Below, one piece after another: positions 51,965 through 60,869 of a DNA stretch of 64,000 nt. The notes under the pieces are model-generated. The model saw only the letters and a program-made list of their open reading frames with translations, was not told the DNA's origin and did not search any database. Each line of letters starts with the position of its first letter. Position 1 is the stretch's first letter. The translations under genes were made by a program, and so were the position numbers. Origin of the DNA: Chthoniobacter flavus Ellin428 (GTDB lineage: Bacteria > Verrucomicrobiota > Verrucomicrobiia > Chthoniobacterales > Chthoniobacteraceae); contig NZ_ABVL01000012.1 of NCBI RefSeq assembly GCF_000173075.1, positions 124,001 through 188,000 on the forward strand, written 5' to 3'.

Positions 51965-52300
51965 ACGCAGCGTGGCAGGGCTGCGATCAAAGAGGAGTAA
52001 AACGCAGAGGCCCAGCGCGGCGGAGCCGCAACCAAAAGGGGAGCCACGAACATTCGAAAAGACAGGGAAGGGAAAGTGACCCGCGAATCACCCGAATGAC
52101 GCGAATGATCTGCCCTCATTCGTGTTATTTGCGTGATTCGCGGGCCAAAAATTCTACGCGGCGTGCGGACATTTTCATGGTTAGCACTGTAGAGACGCAG
52201 AGACGCAGAGAAGAAGCCGAAGAAAACCGCGAATGAACGCGAATGAGATTGCGCGCCGATGTTGGCTTTCAATTCAACCGCAATCGCCGCCGCACCGAGG
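51965..52300. other. Spacer with an inverted repeat
   Basis: No gene. CCCGCGAATCACCCGAATGA at 52080 is answered by CGTGATTCGCGGGCC at 52131-52145, with a second GCGAATGAACGCGAATGAG at 52230. Similar 'CGCGAATGAC' repeats are at 54460. Confidence 0.5.
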
Positions 52301-53215
52301 TTACTTCAAGTAGCTCTTGAAAAACGTATCCACCGCTTCCAGGCATTGCTCCTGCCAGGGGGCGCGCATCCAGCAGCCGTGTTTGCCGTCAGCGAGGACG
52401 ACTTGCTGCGTGGGGACGCCGAGCGACTTGAGTTTGTCCATGGGCGCGGTGTCGCGCGCAGGGTTATCCAATGAGCCGGTGAGGAAGAGAATTGGGCCGG
52501 TGTCTTTGCTGAAGTAAGTGATGGGCGAGGCTTCTTTGTAGAGCTCGGGGGCGTCGTCGTAGAGTTTGCCGATCCATTTGAAGCCGTAGCTGTTTTCCTT
52601 CTGCTTGCGGTAGTTCTCGATCGATTTCTCGGTGTTCAATTCCATCGGTCCCGCCATCACCACGGTGGCTCGGACCTTGGCGGAAACGTTGCGGTCATCG
52701 CCGGTGAGGAATTTCGTTTCCGTTGGCGCGGCGGCGAGCAGGCCGACGAGATGGCCGCCCGCGGAGCCGCCCCACGCGCCGATGCGATTCGAATCGGCGC
52801 CGAAACGAGTGGCATTCGTGCGCACATAGCGGACGGCGAGATTGCAGTCCTGCACGGCAGCGGGATATTTCGCGACCGGGCCGAGCCGGTATTCGACATT
52901 GGCAACCACGTAACCACGCTGGGCAAGGCCGATGGCCAGCGGGCTGAAGCGTTCCTTGTCGCCTTCGACCCAGCCGCCGCCGTGCACGAGCACGCAAGCG
53001 GGCAATGGATCGCCATCGGATTTCGGGCGGTAGACATCCATTTTCAGCTCCTGCTCCGGGGTGTGGCCGTAGACGATGTTGAGGTCGGCCTTGATGGAAT
53101 CGGGAATGACTGGTGCGGGCTTGGCGGCCTTGGCGGCGGGCTGAGGGGCTTGTGCCAGCGCCAGCATGGGCGCGAGGGAAAGCAACAGGGCGGGGAGAAA
53201 ATGGGGGATCTTCAT
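52301..53215 (-). CDS. Exported alpha/beta-hydrolase (esterase/lipase, BD-FAE-like)
   Basis: 304 residues with signal peptide (FLPALLLSLAPMLALAQA). The oxyanion hole is HGGGW, the nucleophile Ser is in GGSAGGH, the acid is probably in LTGSLDNPARD, and the His in DGKHGCW. It probably acts on acyl esters or acetylated sugars in the periplasm. It stands alone, near an AraC-type regulator. Confidence 0.9.
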   Translation of the reverse strand: MKIPHFLPALLLSLAPMLALAQAPQPAAKAAKPAPVIPDSIKADLNIVYGHTPEQELKMDVYRPKSDGDPLPACVLVHGGGWVEGDKERFSPLAIGLAQRGYVVANVEYRLGPVAKYPAAVQDCNLAVRYVRTNATRFGADSNRIGAWGGSAGGHLVGLLAAAPTETKFLTGDDRNVSAKVRATVVMAGPMELNTEKSIENYRKQKENSYGFKWIGKLYDDAPELYKEASPITYFSKDTGPILFLTGSLDNPARDTAPMDKLKSLGVPTQQVVLADGKHGCWMRAPWQEQCLEAVDTFFKSYLK

Positions 53216-53414
53216 CGGAGGAGTGAACAGCGGTCGGGACGAAAGGTTGCCCTTCGAATTATCTTTCGCCGGGCGGTGACCATCGAGGGCAAGAGGAGGA
53301 CAATAGGAGGAATAGGAGGAATAGGAGGAATGAGATCCTATAGCTCCTATTCCTTCCTATCCGCCGACGGTCACCGCCCGCCGCTACAACAGAGATCTGC
53401 CGCTCCGCCTGATC
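53216..53414. other. Spacer with GGAGGAATA tandem repeat
   Basis: No gene. AGGAGGAATAGGAGGAATAGG at 53300-53325 and its inverted form ATAGCTCCTATTCCTTCCTA at 53340-53360 form a long imperfect hairpin. Confidence 0.5.
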
Positions 53415-54281
53415 TCAATTCAAGCTCTGCAGCTTCCGGCGGAATTGTGTGGGGTTGCAGCGTTTCGCCCGGCGGAAGCTGCGGCTGAAGCTGGCGACAT
53501 TGGCGAAGCCGCAGCCGAGCGCGATCTCGGTGATGTTCAACTCCTGTTCGGCGAGCAGTCGGCAGGCGCGGCCGATGCGCAGTTCATTGACGAACTCGTG
53601 AAACGTTTTGCCCGTACGCGCTTTGAAAAAACGGCTGAAGGCGCCGGGGCTGAAGTGCGCGAGGCGCGCGATCTCGTCGCGATTCAACGGCTCGGCGATG
53701 CGTTGCTGAATCAACTCACACACCCGCCGCAGCCGCTCGCCATGCTGGTCGGGAAGCTGGGGCAGGAAGCCGGCGCTGCAGATCGGGACGAGTTCCTCGG
53801 AGCCGGCGAGCAGATCGAGCAATTGCAACAGATCCAGCACCCGGGCGAAACCCTGGCGCCGGGGCAGTGCCTGCATCAGCGCAGCGGCGGTGCGGCGTGT
53901 CTTCCCGCGCACTTGCAGGCCGACCGCGGCCCGCTTGAGCAGGCGATGGATGCGCTCCGCTTCGGGGCGCTGAAAGAAATCCGCCCCGAGAAAGTCTTCG
54001 CGAAAATAAATGATGATGCCGTGCAATTCCTTGCGCTGGCCGCGAGGCGCATCTTCGAATTGCCAGGCGTGCGGCAGATTGGGCCCGAGCAGGGAAATCT
54101 CGCCCGCCTCGAGCGGCCCGATGTTATCCCCCACGATGCGATGCCCGGAACCTTTCACCACCATACCGAGCTGATACTCCGGATGAAAGTGCCACGTGCA
54201 TTTGTAATCCGGCCCGCGCAGCTCCATGACGCGAAAAGATTCCTGCGTCGTCTGGGTGACTTGATGATAGGTGACCTTCAT
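53415..54281 (-). CDS. AraC-family transcriptional regulator
   Basis: 288 residues from ATG 54281. An N-terminal cupin (CTWHFHPEYQLGMVVKGSGH with two metal-type His) senses a small ligand. The C-terminal double helix-turn-helix reads LNRDEIARLAHFSPGAFSRF and NITEIALGCGFANVASFSRS with the end RRAKRCNPTQFRRKL. By type it would regulate sugar or carboxylate use; the adjacent esterase is a possible target. Confidence 0.92.
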   Translation of the reverse strand: MKVTYHQVTQTTQESFRVMELRGPDYKCTWHFHPEYQLGMVVKGSGHRIVGDNIGPLEAGEISLLGPNLPHAWQFEDAPRGQRKELHGIIIYFREDFLGADFFQRPEAERIHRLLKRAAVGLQVRGKTRRTAAALMQALPRRQGFARVLDLLQLLDLLAGSEELVPICSAGFLPQLPDQHGERLRRVCELIQQRIAEPLNRDEIARLAHFSPGAFSRFFKARTGKTFHEFVNELRIGRACRLLAEQELNITEIALGCGFANVASFSRSFRRAKRCNPTQFRRKLQSLN

Positions 54282-54604
54282 AGGGGGAGGGGACCGCACG
54301 GTAAGCTGGCAGCCGGGATGCTTGATCGGAAGCGCATTCCCGGCGGATCGCTGCCTGGCGGGGCGACTATAATCAGCCCGTGGAAAAAAGATAGGGATAC
54401 AACTTGGCCGGCGGTGCGGGAAAACGGTCATTTTGTGACCACTACTGAAAACTATTTGGCCCGCGAATGACACAGATCACACGAATCAAAGATTTCTATT
54501 CGTGTGATTCGTGTGATTCGCAGGCACTTTTCCCAGTCTCTGCCTTCCTAAAACAGAAACGCTCGCGGCGAGCCGCGAGCGTTTGGTATTTAAATGACGG
54601 GCGT
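54282..54604. other. Spacer with two inverted repeats
   Basis: No gene. GCGAATGACACAGATCACACG at 54465 is inverted at 54505-54527. At 54557-54584 AAACGCTCGCGGCGAGCCGC, ending GAGCGTTT, forms a terminator-like hairpin for the csbD-like gene. Confidence 0.5.
54557..54584 (-). terminator. Probable intrinsic terminator of the CsbD-like gene
   Basis: Near-perfect hairpin AACGCTCGCGGC/GCCGCGAGCGTT beginning about 20 bases after the stop codon, with a short A/T run on either side. Confidence 0.6.
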
Positions 54605-54790
54605 CTAGAACTCTTCGATCTCACGGCGGACGTCCTCCTTGGACTTGCCGAGCCGCTTTTGCAGGCGGCCGAGGAGTTCGTCTTCCTTGCCTTCGGCAAA
54701 GGTGAGGTCGTCATCGGTGAGCTGACCATATTTCTGCTTCAGCTTGCCTTTGATTTCGTTCCAGTTGCCCTTGAGGTTCATCTTAGTCAT
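54605..54790 (-). CDS. CsbD-family stress protein
   Basis: 61 residues: MNLKGNWNEIKGKLKQKYGQ, LTDDDLTFAEGKEDELLGRL, then GKSKEDVRREIEEF, the full CsbD pattern (general stress protein, sigma-B regulated in Bacillus; function unknown). ATG 54790 (MTKMNLK) or 54781. The open frame continues far upstream but that part is antisense to the kinase gene. Confidence 0.93.
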   Translation of the reverse strand: MTKMNLKGNWNEIKGKLKQKYGQLTDDDLTFAEGKEDELLGRLQKRLGKSKEDVRREIEEF

Positions 54791-54946
54791 GCCCTTGCAT
54801 CGCCGACCGCGGCAGAGGCGGACGTTTGCGCGGATTCTTGCAAGTCGTATAAAATTGTCCTCGCATCCTGGAAACCGCTGCGAGAGCTTTTCGGCACACG
54901 CATTGCTGCGAGCAAATACGAATCTTCCCCCACATAAATCCGCCCC

Positions 54947-57274
54947 GTGAGCACAAACGTTGACGAACCGTTGATCCAGAACTGTCCCGAATGCGGTGCA
55001 GCCATGGATGTCACTGATGTCGAACCTCTTTCCGCCGTGGTCTGCCCTACTTGTGGCGCGCCGTCGACGGTCAGTACGATGATCGATCATTTCGAGCTCG
55101 TGGACATGCTCGGCCACGGCGGCATGGGCGCGGTGTACAAGGCGCATGACACCTCGCTGGATCGCATGGTGGCGCTCAAGCTTTTGAAAAAAAGCAGCGG
55201 CACTCCGGAGCAGATCAAACAACTCGAGACCGAGGCGGCGATCACGGCATCGATCAACCATCCGCACGTTGTGCGCGTGTTTAGCACGGGGATGGATCAC
55301 GGGCGTTTTTACATCGCCATGGAGCTGGTGGAGAAGGGGACGCTCGACAAACTCATCGAACTGCAGGGGCGCGTGGCCGAGGCGCAGGTGCTGGAGGTCG
55401 GCATCCAGATCGCCAGCGGGTTGCGCGCCGCGCATGAAGCGGGGCTGATTCACCGCGACGTCAAGCCGGGTAACATCCTTTTCACCGATGCCCACACCTC
55501 GAAGATCGTGGACTTCGGTCTGGCGATTTTTGCCGAGGACGAAGTGAAGGTGCGTGGGGAAATTTGGGGCACGCCGTACTATGTCGCCCCGGAAAAGCTC
55601 GACCAGAAGCCCGAGGATTTCCGCAGCGATATTTATTCGCTCGGCGGCACGCTCTTCCACGCGCTGGCCGGCCGCCCGCCCTTCGAGGCGGAGAATGCTT
55701 CGCTCGTCGCGCTGAAACATTTGAAGAGCCAGGCGGTGAGCTTGCAGGCGTTCGCGCCGCAGGTTTCGAGTAATACGAATTACGTCATCAACCGCACGCT
55801 GAACAAAGACCCCGAGAAGCGTTACCAAAGCTACGATGAATTGATCGAGCATCTGGAATACGCGCTGAACGAATTGCAGGCCGGCCGGGGCAAGGCGGAA
55901 GGCAAGCGCGTGGTGCTCGAGACGGAGCAGGAGAAAAAGGCGATGGGGGTGCTGACCTTTGCCATGATCGGCGTGCTCGTGGTGCTCCTCGGCGTGGGCG
56001 TGCTGTTCCGAAATCAGATTTTCTCCGGTTCGCCGGAGGAGCAGGCGAAGAAGGGCAGCGCCTTGATGGCCGAAGGCGTGAGCGGGCTGGCCAAAAGCGA
56101 GCCGGCAAGTGCCGTCACTTCACTCGCTGCCGTGGCCGCGCAGAAGCCGAAGCAGCCCTGGCTAAACTGGGCGGATATGCTGATGGGCCTGGCGCAAATC
56201 GCTTCCGGGCATCGCCAGGAGGGAATGAGCAGCTTCCAGCGGGTGGAAGCGCGCGGACCGTACTCGAAGAGCGATGCGGACAAGGCGACGGCCGACTTTT
56301 TCATGGAGACCACGCGGCAGATGACGAGCGAGCACGTCATCGATCCCAAGGCGGTCCAGGCGCCCGCCGGCGGCGCCGGCCCAGCGGCGTTCCTCTTTTA
56401 TGGCATGAAGGATTGGGAGGCGGGCGCGGTCGACGAAGCGGCGGATTTCTTCCGGCGTTTCCGCCAGGCGGAATTCACGGGGACGGACGCGTGGCTCGAG
56501 GGGCTCAAGCCGATGGCCACCGATTACGTCGAGGAATATACCGCCTATCAAATGGCGGCCGACGCCTGGAAGGGCGCCAAGACGATCGACCAAAAGCGCA
56601 CCGCGGTGAAGCAACTCAGGGCCGTGCAAGGCAAGCTCGCGCCGAAAGCGCAGGAACTCGCGGTGACGGCGGCGGCCGAGCTCTCCAAAGTGGAGAAGGA
56701 ACGTTCGGCGATGCTCGCGCAGGGCAAGATACCGGACGGCCGTTACCGGCTCACGAATCGCAAGACGGGCAAGGCCCTGGAAGTGGAAGGCCATTCGCAC
56801 GACGACGGACACAAAGTGCAGACCTACAGCTACAACAACGGTGGCAACCAGCAGTGGCGTATCATTCCGCAGGACAATGGTACCTACATGCTGGTGAATG
56901 CGGAAGGCGGCAAGGCGCTCAGCCTGCCGACCAACCCCACCACGCTGGATCATCACAACCCTCCCAGCAACGGCAAACCGACCGCGACGCCCACGCCGAC
57001 TCCCAAGCCGGACCCCAAAGCGCCCAAGCCGACGCCAACGCCGACTCCCAAGCCGGTGACCGACGACAACACGCAGGCGCAGCAGTCCAACGTCAACAAG
57101 GCCATTCCGTGGCAGCGTTGGCGGATCGAGAAGATCGAGAACAACTACTTCAAAATCACCTCGCAACTCGACGGCAAGGCGTTGACCGCCAAAGGTCAGG
57201 ACAATGGCGCCGCCGTCATCCAGGCCCCCTACGACAACGCCCAGGAGCAGCAGTGGAAGATTGAAGGGCTGTAG
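54947..57274 (+). CDS. Ser/Thr protein kinase with zinc ribbon and ricin-type lectin domain
   Basis: 775 residues from GTG 54947. Order: zinc ribbon CPECGAAMDV ... CPTCGAP (about 11-43), kinase (about 48-310: LGHGGMGAVYKAHD, Lys in VALKLLKK, IHRDVKPGNILF, VDFGLAIF, GTPYYVAPE), a membrane helix (about 336-358, VLTFAMIGVLVVLLGVGVLF), a helical region with alpha-solenoid character, and a C-terminal ricin B-like beta-trefoil (about 605-775: RYRLTNRKTGKALEVEG, QQWRI, QQWKIEGL). The lectin part is interrupted by a Pro/Thr/Lys linker. An envelope-sensing kinase is a reasonable inference. Confidence 0.92.
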   Translation: MSTNVDEPLIQNCPECGAAMDVTDVEPLSAVVCPTCGAPSTVSTMIDHFELVDMLGHGGMGAVYKAHDTSLDRMVALKLLKKSSGTPEQIKQLETEAAITASINHPHVVRVFSTGMDHGRFYIAMELVEKGTLDKLIELQGRVAEAQVLEVGIQIASGLRAAHEAGLIHRDVKPGNILFTDAHTSKIVDFGLAIFAEDEVKVRGEIWGTPYYVAPEKLDQKPEDFRSDIYSLGGTLFHALAGRPPFEAENASLVALKHLKSQAVSLQAFAPQVSSNTNYVINRTLNKDPEKRYQSYDELIEHLEYALNELQAGRGKAEGKRVVLETEQEKKAMGVLTFAMIGVLVVLLGVGVLFRNQIFSGSPEEQAKKGSALMAEGVSGLAKSEPASAVTSLAAVAAQKPKQPWLNWADMLMGLAQIASGHRQEGMSSFQRVEARGPYSKSDADKATADFFMETTRQMTSEHVIDPKAVQAPAGGAGPAAFLFYGMKDWEAGAVDEAADFFRRFRQAEFTGTDAWLEGLKPMATDYVEEYTAYQMAADAWKGAKTIDQKRTAVKQLRAVQGKLAPKAQELAVTAAAELSKVEKERSAMLAQGKIPDGRYRLTNRKTGKALEVEGHSHDDGHKVQTYSYNNGGNQQWRIIPQDNGTYMLVNAEGGKALSLPTNPTTLDHHNPPSNGKPTATPTPTPKPDPKAPKPTPTPTPKPVTDDNTQAQQSNVNKAIPWQRWRIEKIENNYFKITSQLDGKALTAKGQDNGAAVIQAPYDNAQEQQWKIEGL

Positions 57275-57280
57275 GGGAGG

Positions 57281-57332
57281 GAATGCGGAGTTCGGAGTTC
57301 GGAGTTCGGAGTGCGGAGTTCGGAGTGCGGAA
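57281..57332. repeat. GGAGTTC tandem repeat
   Basis: Six to seven copies of GGAGTTC or GGAGTGC right after the kinase stop; the same sequence class as 39483-39568. Confidence 0.75.
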
Positions 57333-57494
57333 TGTGAGCCAGCGATGCGAAAAAAACTACCAATGGCAGTTCGCGGAGCAGGGTTGCAGGACCGAGGAAA
57401 ATGGCGGATGACGAGAGGAGCGAGTGTGATGCTTTTACATTTGCGTGACTTTCCTCTTTTCACCGCGCGTCTCCGCCACTACGTTCCCCGCCTC

Positions 57495-57568
57495 GCGCTC
57501 GTAGCTCAATTGGATAGAGCGTCGGCCTCCGAAGCCGAAGGTTGTGGGTTCGACCCCCGCCGGGCGCA
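57495..57568 (+). tRNA. tRNA-Arg(CCG)
   Basis: 74 bases fold into a standard cloverleaf: acceptor GCGCTCG with CGGGCGC plus discriminator A; D stem GCTC/GAGC; anticodon stem TCGGC/GCCGA with loop CTCCGAA, giving anticodon CCG; T stem GTGGG/CCCGC with loop TTCGACC. CCA is not encoded. Its 3' half is the attachment site of a genomic island. Confidence 0.96.
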
Positions 57569-58092
57569 TGATTTCCTCTGTAAATTGTCCGTTTACACCC
57601 GAGTTTTTAGTTTGAGGGAAGGAACCCTGAAAAAGCCAGAGTGAGCCTCCCTACAGAGTAAATCGCTCGATTGCTTCTCGATTAAAGCCCCAAAAGAGTC
57701 TGGCGCGTTGACGGGCGACTTTTTAGAGGAAGTCCGATCGTTTAAAGCGGGATATCCGGTGTCCTTCCGACCTTTTTCAGAGTAAATGGACATTCAAAAG
57801 GCCGATTTCTAAAAAGTCGGCTGTAAACGAATAGGGCGGAAGTATGAAGGGGCAAATTTCCAGAAACTATAGAACAGAAGCGACAGCTTAGGTCTGGAAA
57901 GGTGGTTGGAGCGTTCGCTATCCATGTCGGACTTGGCAAGGGTGAACGCCAGCGGCAGGCCGGCTGCAGGCCCTTTGTAACTTGCCTTGCACAGGCTGTC
58001 GGGGACGGACGCGCGTTCATCCGGGGGGATGGCGGGAAAATCCATCGGCCAAAACACTCGCACAAATCCGCTGCCCCTGTTCGTATGCAGGA
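57569..58092. other. Left end of the island, no gene seen
   Basis: Contains CGACTTTTTAGAG at 57715 and its inverted form TCTAAAAAGTCG at 57807, the CAGAGTAAA repeats, and ACGCGCGTTCATCCG at 58009, which is half of the palindrome at 58849. Confidence 0.5.
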
Positions 58093-58443
58093 ATGAAGCG
58101 AGATATGGACATCGTGCGACTGATCCTGCAGTGGGTGGAGGCGGGCGAAATGCCGCCCGAACTTGCCGAGGTTTCGGAGCAAACGCGCGTCTATCACTTC
58201 GATGTGATGGTAGAGGCAGGTTTGCTGAAGGGGCATGTCGTCAACGGGGAGAACGGCCAAGCCGTGGGGGCTGCCATTCAGCGGCTAACGTGGGAAGGAC
58301 ACGATTTTCTGGATGCGTCACGCGATCCGACAATCTGGGCGAAGGCCAAGGAAAAGCTATTGAAGCCAGGCCTTTCGTGGACCTTTGGAATTCTCGTCGA
58401 ATACCTGAAACACGAGGTGAAGCATCGTCTTCACATGGAGTGA
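58093..58443 (+). CDS. DUF2513 family protein
   Basis: 116 residues: MKRDMDIVRLILQWVEAGE at the start, YHFDVMVEAGLLKGHVV, then LTWEGHDFLDASRDPTIW, the complete DUF2513 pattern, a winged-helix-like fold found in phages and islands. The function is not known. An upstream in-frame start would add non-conserved sequence. Confidence 0.92.
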   Translation: MKRDMDIVRLILQWVEAGEMPPELAEVSEQTRVYHFDVMVEAGLLKGHVVNGENGQAVGAAIQRLTWEGHDFLDASRDPTIWAKAKEKLLKPGLSWTFGILVEYLKHEVKHRLHME

Positions 58444-58505
58444 CCCCTTGAAATGTTCCGCCAGCGACGAGGACGGCCGGCGCGATAGATGCGCGTCTAT
58501 CCGAT

Positions 58506-58673
58506 CTATACAGAGCACGGACTTACCCAACGGCTCCGCAGCCGTTGAGCTTTTGCGAACCTTGCCGCCTGGTGCGCTTTCGTGGATGGAGGCAGCTTTG
58601 GGCTGGCTTTGGCACAGAACTCAGCGCGTTTGTCGACTTGGTGACGTTTCTTGCGTTTGGATTGGGTGGTCAT
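58506..58673 (-). CDS. Possible small basic protein
   Basis: 55 codons (MTTQSKRKKRHQVDKRAEFC), very rich in Lys, Arg and Ala. Only the open frame and ATG support it; it lies on the minus strand upstream of nothing obvious. Confidence 0.28.
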   Translation of the reverse strand: MTTQSKRKKRHQVDKRAEFCAKASPKLPPSTKAHQAARFAKAQRLRSRWVSPCSV

Positions 58674-58848
58674 AGTAAACGGCGTCTAGTGTCAAATGTG
58701 GCACTCGCGCCCGGCTGATATGTAGGGTCCGAGAATCGCCCCAGTGGCCCTTTTGCTTTCAGTCGGCTGCCGGCATGAAACAGGGCATAAAAAGGGGGAC
58801 GGTTGCCATGATGGTCTCTGCCGTTCGTATACTCGGTTCCGTTCCCCT

Positions 58849-58870
58849 CGGATGAACGCGCGTTCATCCG
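58849..58870. repeat. Perfect 22-bp palindrome
   Basis: Centre TGAACGCGCGTTCA flanked by CGGA and TCCG. A half copy is at 58009. It could be an operator or a phage-type repressor site; it is not a LexA box of the verrucomicrobial type because the half-sites are reversed. Confidence 0.6.
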
Positions 58871-58996
58871 AAGGCAACTCAAACCCAGCTTGAGCTTGAA
58901 GCTTGGCGTATTTGAAAACTTGGCAGCGTTCCCGCCATTCGGAGTATTGGTGCATGCTTGGCGCGCGGCTATTGCTGCCACCGCGCTACGCAAGAC

Positions 58997-59029
58997 AAAA
59001 AAAAGCGCCGGGGCTTTCGCCCCGGCGCT
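58997..59029 (-). terminator. Strong intrinsic terminator
   Basis: Stem GCGCCGGGGC/GCCCCGGCGC with loop TTTC (read on the plus strand), followed on the minus strand by eight T. It ends the unit 60293-59053. Confidence 0.92.
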
Positions 59030-59052
59030 GTCGCTCAATGCTCTAACCTGAA

Positions 59053-60132
59053 CTACGCGGCCATCGCGCTCGGATACGAAACCGATCGGCATAACGCTTC
59101 GCGGCGTCGGATCGGGCTCGGCGTGTCGGACGGCGTTTCGATCAATCCTTCCTCCGTCGCGATCTCTTCGAGCAGGCAAAACACTTCCATCAATTCATGC
59201 GCCGGCAAGGGGCTCAGTTTGGCCATTGCCTCCTCACTGGCTGGATCGAGTAACCACCAGATCGCGTTTGCAGCCTCGCTGAGAAAGTCCGCAGGCTCCC
59301 ATTCACGCAATCCCGCCAGGCCATGCAATTCACGAAAGGAGATTGTCGTATTCCAACATTCGCCTTCTCTCATTCGCGCTTCGATTTCCGAGCAGGCCAC
59401 CAGCAGTTCGGCCAGGTCGGCGCAATGCTCTTCGCGAAACTCGTCTGACCGGGTTGTCTCTTCCGCGACGCGTAAAAGGAAGGGCGCATTCTTCGCCAGG
59501 GTTTCGGCTGTGTGAAAGGCCAACTCCACCACCGGCCAGCGCATTGCCGCAAAACCGTGCACACCTACATGGCGGTTTTCGCGATCGCGCTGCCGCTGCC
59601 TGTCAATTTCTGCGACCACGCATCGAGCGTGTCGAATCTCCTCTTCGCGCTCGTTAGCGGCCCATTTGTCGACGTCCTCGCGTGGAGAGAATCCATGATC
59701 TTTCAGCCAGCTCTGCACAAATATGCTGTCGGCCGGAACCAATTCAAACCGCCGTTTGACGCGCCCAGTCGAAAGGCTTGCGACGTATTTTTCCATGTCC
59801 AGATGTGGCTCCCGCTCTTTGAGCTCAAAAGCAGTTTGCCACACGGTGCCCCGTTTTATGCGCACTTCCTCAGATACTTGGTAGAATATTCCGAAACTGC
59901 CAAAGAACACCTCTCGATCACCGCATTCGTGTCGCCAACAGACGATTTGCTCACCGAGCACGGCGGCATATGCCGCCATCCCATCATCACGGGTCTCCGT
60001 CGGGATTCTCTTGTTGGCGTTGGGGACAGGGCGGCGGTGGGCCTTCGGTGCGTGAAGTTTAACGGAGCGTTTGCCTTGATGTTCGCGCTGTTGAGAGGCA
60101 CTATTTTCTTTCATCCGGTTGGACTTTTTCAT
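59053..60132 (-). CDS. Island protein of unknown function, second gene of a LexA-box operon
   Basis: 359 residues. A basic, probably disordered start (MKENSASQQREHQGKRSVKL) is followed by a long alpha-helical body (AAYAAVLGEQIVCWRHECGD, EEEIRHARCVVAEIDRQRQR, ELAFHTAETLAKNAPFLLRV, ADLAELLVACSEIEARM). No nuclease, ATPase or helix-turn-helix motif is evident. Its ATG overlaps the stop of the 54-residue gene upstream (ATGA). A strong terminator follows 24 bases after the stop. Confidence 0.75.
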   Translation of the reverse strand: MKKSNRMKENSASQQREHQGKRSVKLHAPKAHRRPVPNANKRIPTETRDDGMAAYAAVLGEQIVCWRHECGDREVFFGSFGIFYQVSEEVRIKRGTVWQTAFELKEREPHLDMEKYVASLSTGRVKRRFELVPADSIFVQSWLKDHGFSPREDVDKWAANEREEEIRHARCVVAEIDRQRQRDRENRHVGVHGFAAMRWPVVELAFHTAETLAKNAPFLLRVAEETTRSDEFREEHCADLAELLVACSEIEARMREGECWNTTISFRELHGLAGLREWEPADFLSEAANAIWWLLDPASEEAMAKLSPLPAHELMEVFCLLEEIATEEGLIETPSDTPSPIRRREALCRSVSYPSAMAA

Positions 60133-60293
60133 TGATACTGGATTTGGCTGGTCGGGTCACTCGCCCGCTTCGATGCTCGTAACATCGCAGCGGTCTCTTT
60201 TTGTGGTTCCGCTTCCGCCACAGTGACCCATTTTGCAGCTTCAGCGTGATTTTCGCCGTCGGACTTTCGGTGCGTCGTCGTCGGCCACTTCAC
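60129..60293 (-). CDS. Small island protein, first gene of a LexA-box operon
   Basis: 54 residues from GTG 60293, preceded by AAGGAGG at 8 bases, the best ribosome binding site in the island. The sequence starts VKWPTTTHRKSDGENHAEAA and is charged, without a known family. Its stop overlaps the next start (ATGA). About 120 bases upstream lies the LexA-type palindrome. Confidence 0.62.
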   Translation of the reverse strand: MKWPTTTHRKSDGENHAEAAKWVTVAEAEPQKETAAMLRASKRASDPTSQIQYQ

Positions 60294-60411
60294 CTGGTTA
60301 ACCTCCTTCAACCCAGATGCGGAGCAACTGCAACTGACACCAAGCACGGCGCTAGTTGTGGCGGGGTTCCCGCAGTTTTGTGTAGAGTTCCGAAAGGGCA
60401 GGGCAGTTCAC

Positions 60412-60435
60412 GAATATGTTCATATGAACATATTC
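60412..60435 (-). promoter_or_regulatory. LexA-type operator (verrucomicrobial SOS box)
   Basis: A perfect 24-base palindrome. Its centre TGTTC-ATAT-GAACA (60417-60430) matches the motif TGTTC-N4-GAACA described for LexA of Verrucomicrobia. It lies upstream of the 60129-59053 operon on the minus strand and 24 bases past the stop of the 60459 gene, so the operon is the likely target. Confidence 0.72.
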
Positions 60436-60458
60436 TGCCCCAACTCAATTTTCCGTGT

Positions 60459-60869
60459 TTACCCGTTGGAGCGTTCCGGTTCGCTCGGCAAAACCAACTC
60501 GAAATCCGCGGTCACCAGCCAAACTTTGTCGCGCAAGCTCACCAAATCGATCGCGTCCCGAGTCAGCCATTTCTCCCAGCGACCGAGCTTCGCCACCGGT
60601 GGTGGTTGTCGCATTGACTCCGCCGTGACCGGTTGCCATTGCGATTCCGTGCCGGCGCTTCCAACGTCCCACACTGCAACAGACACCTTCCATTCGTCCG
60701 AGGCTTGCGCCGGCGTTTCCTTTACTTGAATGGACACCATCATGCTGCGGCCGCTGGGGAGCACCAACGCCAGCGATTTGCCGTCGAGCGATTTGATCTT
60801 GTCGGACGGGTCGAGCCGGACGGGGGCGTCTGCCAGAAACTTTGGCGGCGAGTCGGGTGCTTCGTTCAT
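60459..60869 (-). CDS. Island protein of unknown function
   Basis: 136 residues from ATG 60869 (MNEAPDSPPKFLADAPVRLD). Beta-rich: LDGKSLALVLPSGRSMMVSI, WKVSVAVWDVGSAGTES, VWLVTADFELVLPSEPE. Cytosolic. No family is known. A start at 60896 is possible. Confidence 0.6.
   Translation of the reverse strand: MNEAPDSPPKFLADAPVRLDPSDKIKSLDGKSLALVLPSGRSMMVSIQVKETPAQASDEWKVSVAVWDVGSAGTESQWQPVTAESMRQPPPVAKLGRWEKWLTRDAIDLVSLRDKVWLVTADFELVLPSEPERSNG

Noticed and set aside
54605..55852. 415-codon minus-strand frame ending in the CsbD-like protein
   Set aside because: Only the last 61 codons are real; the rest is antisense to the ricin-domain kinase.
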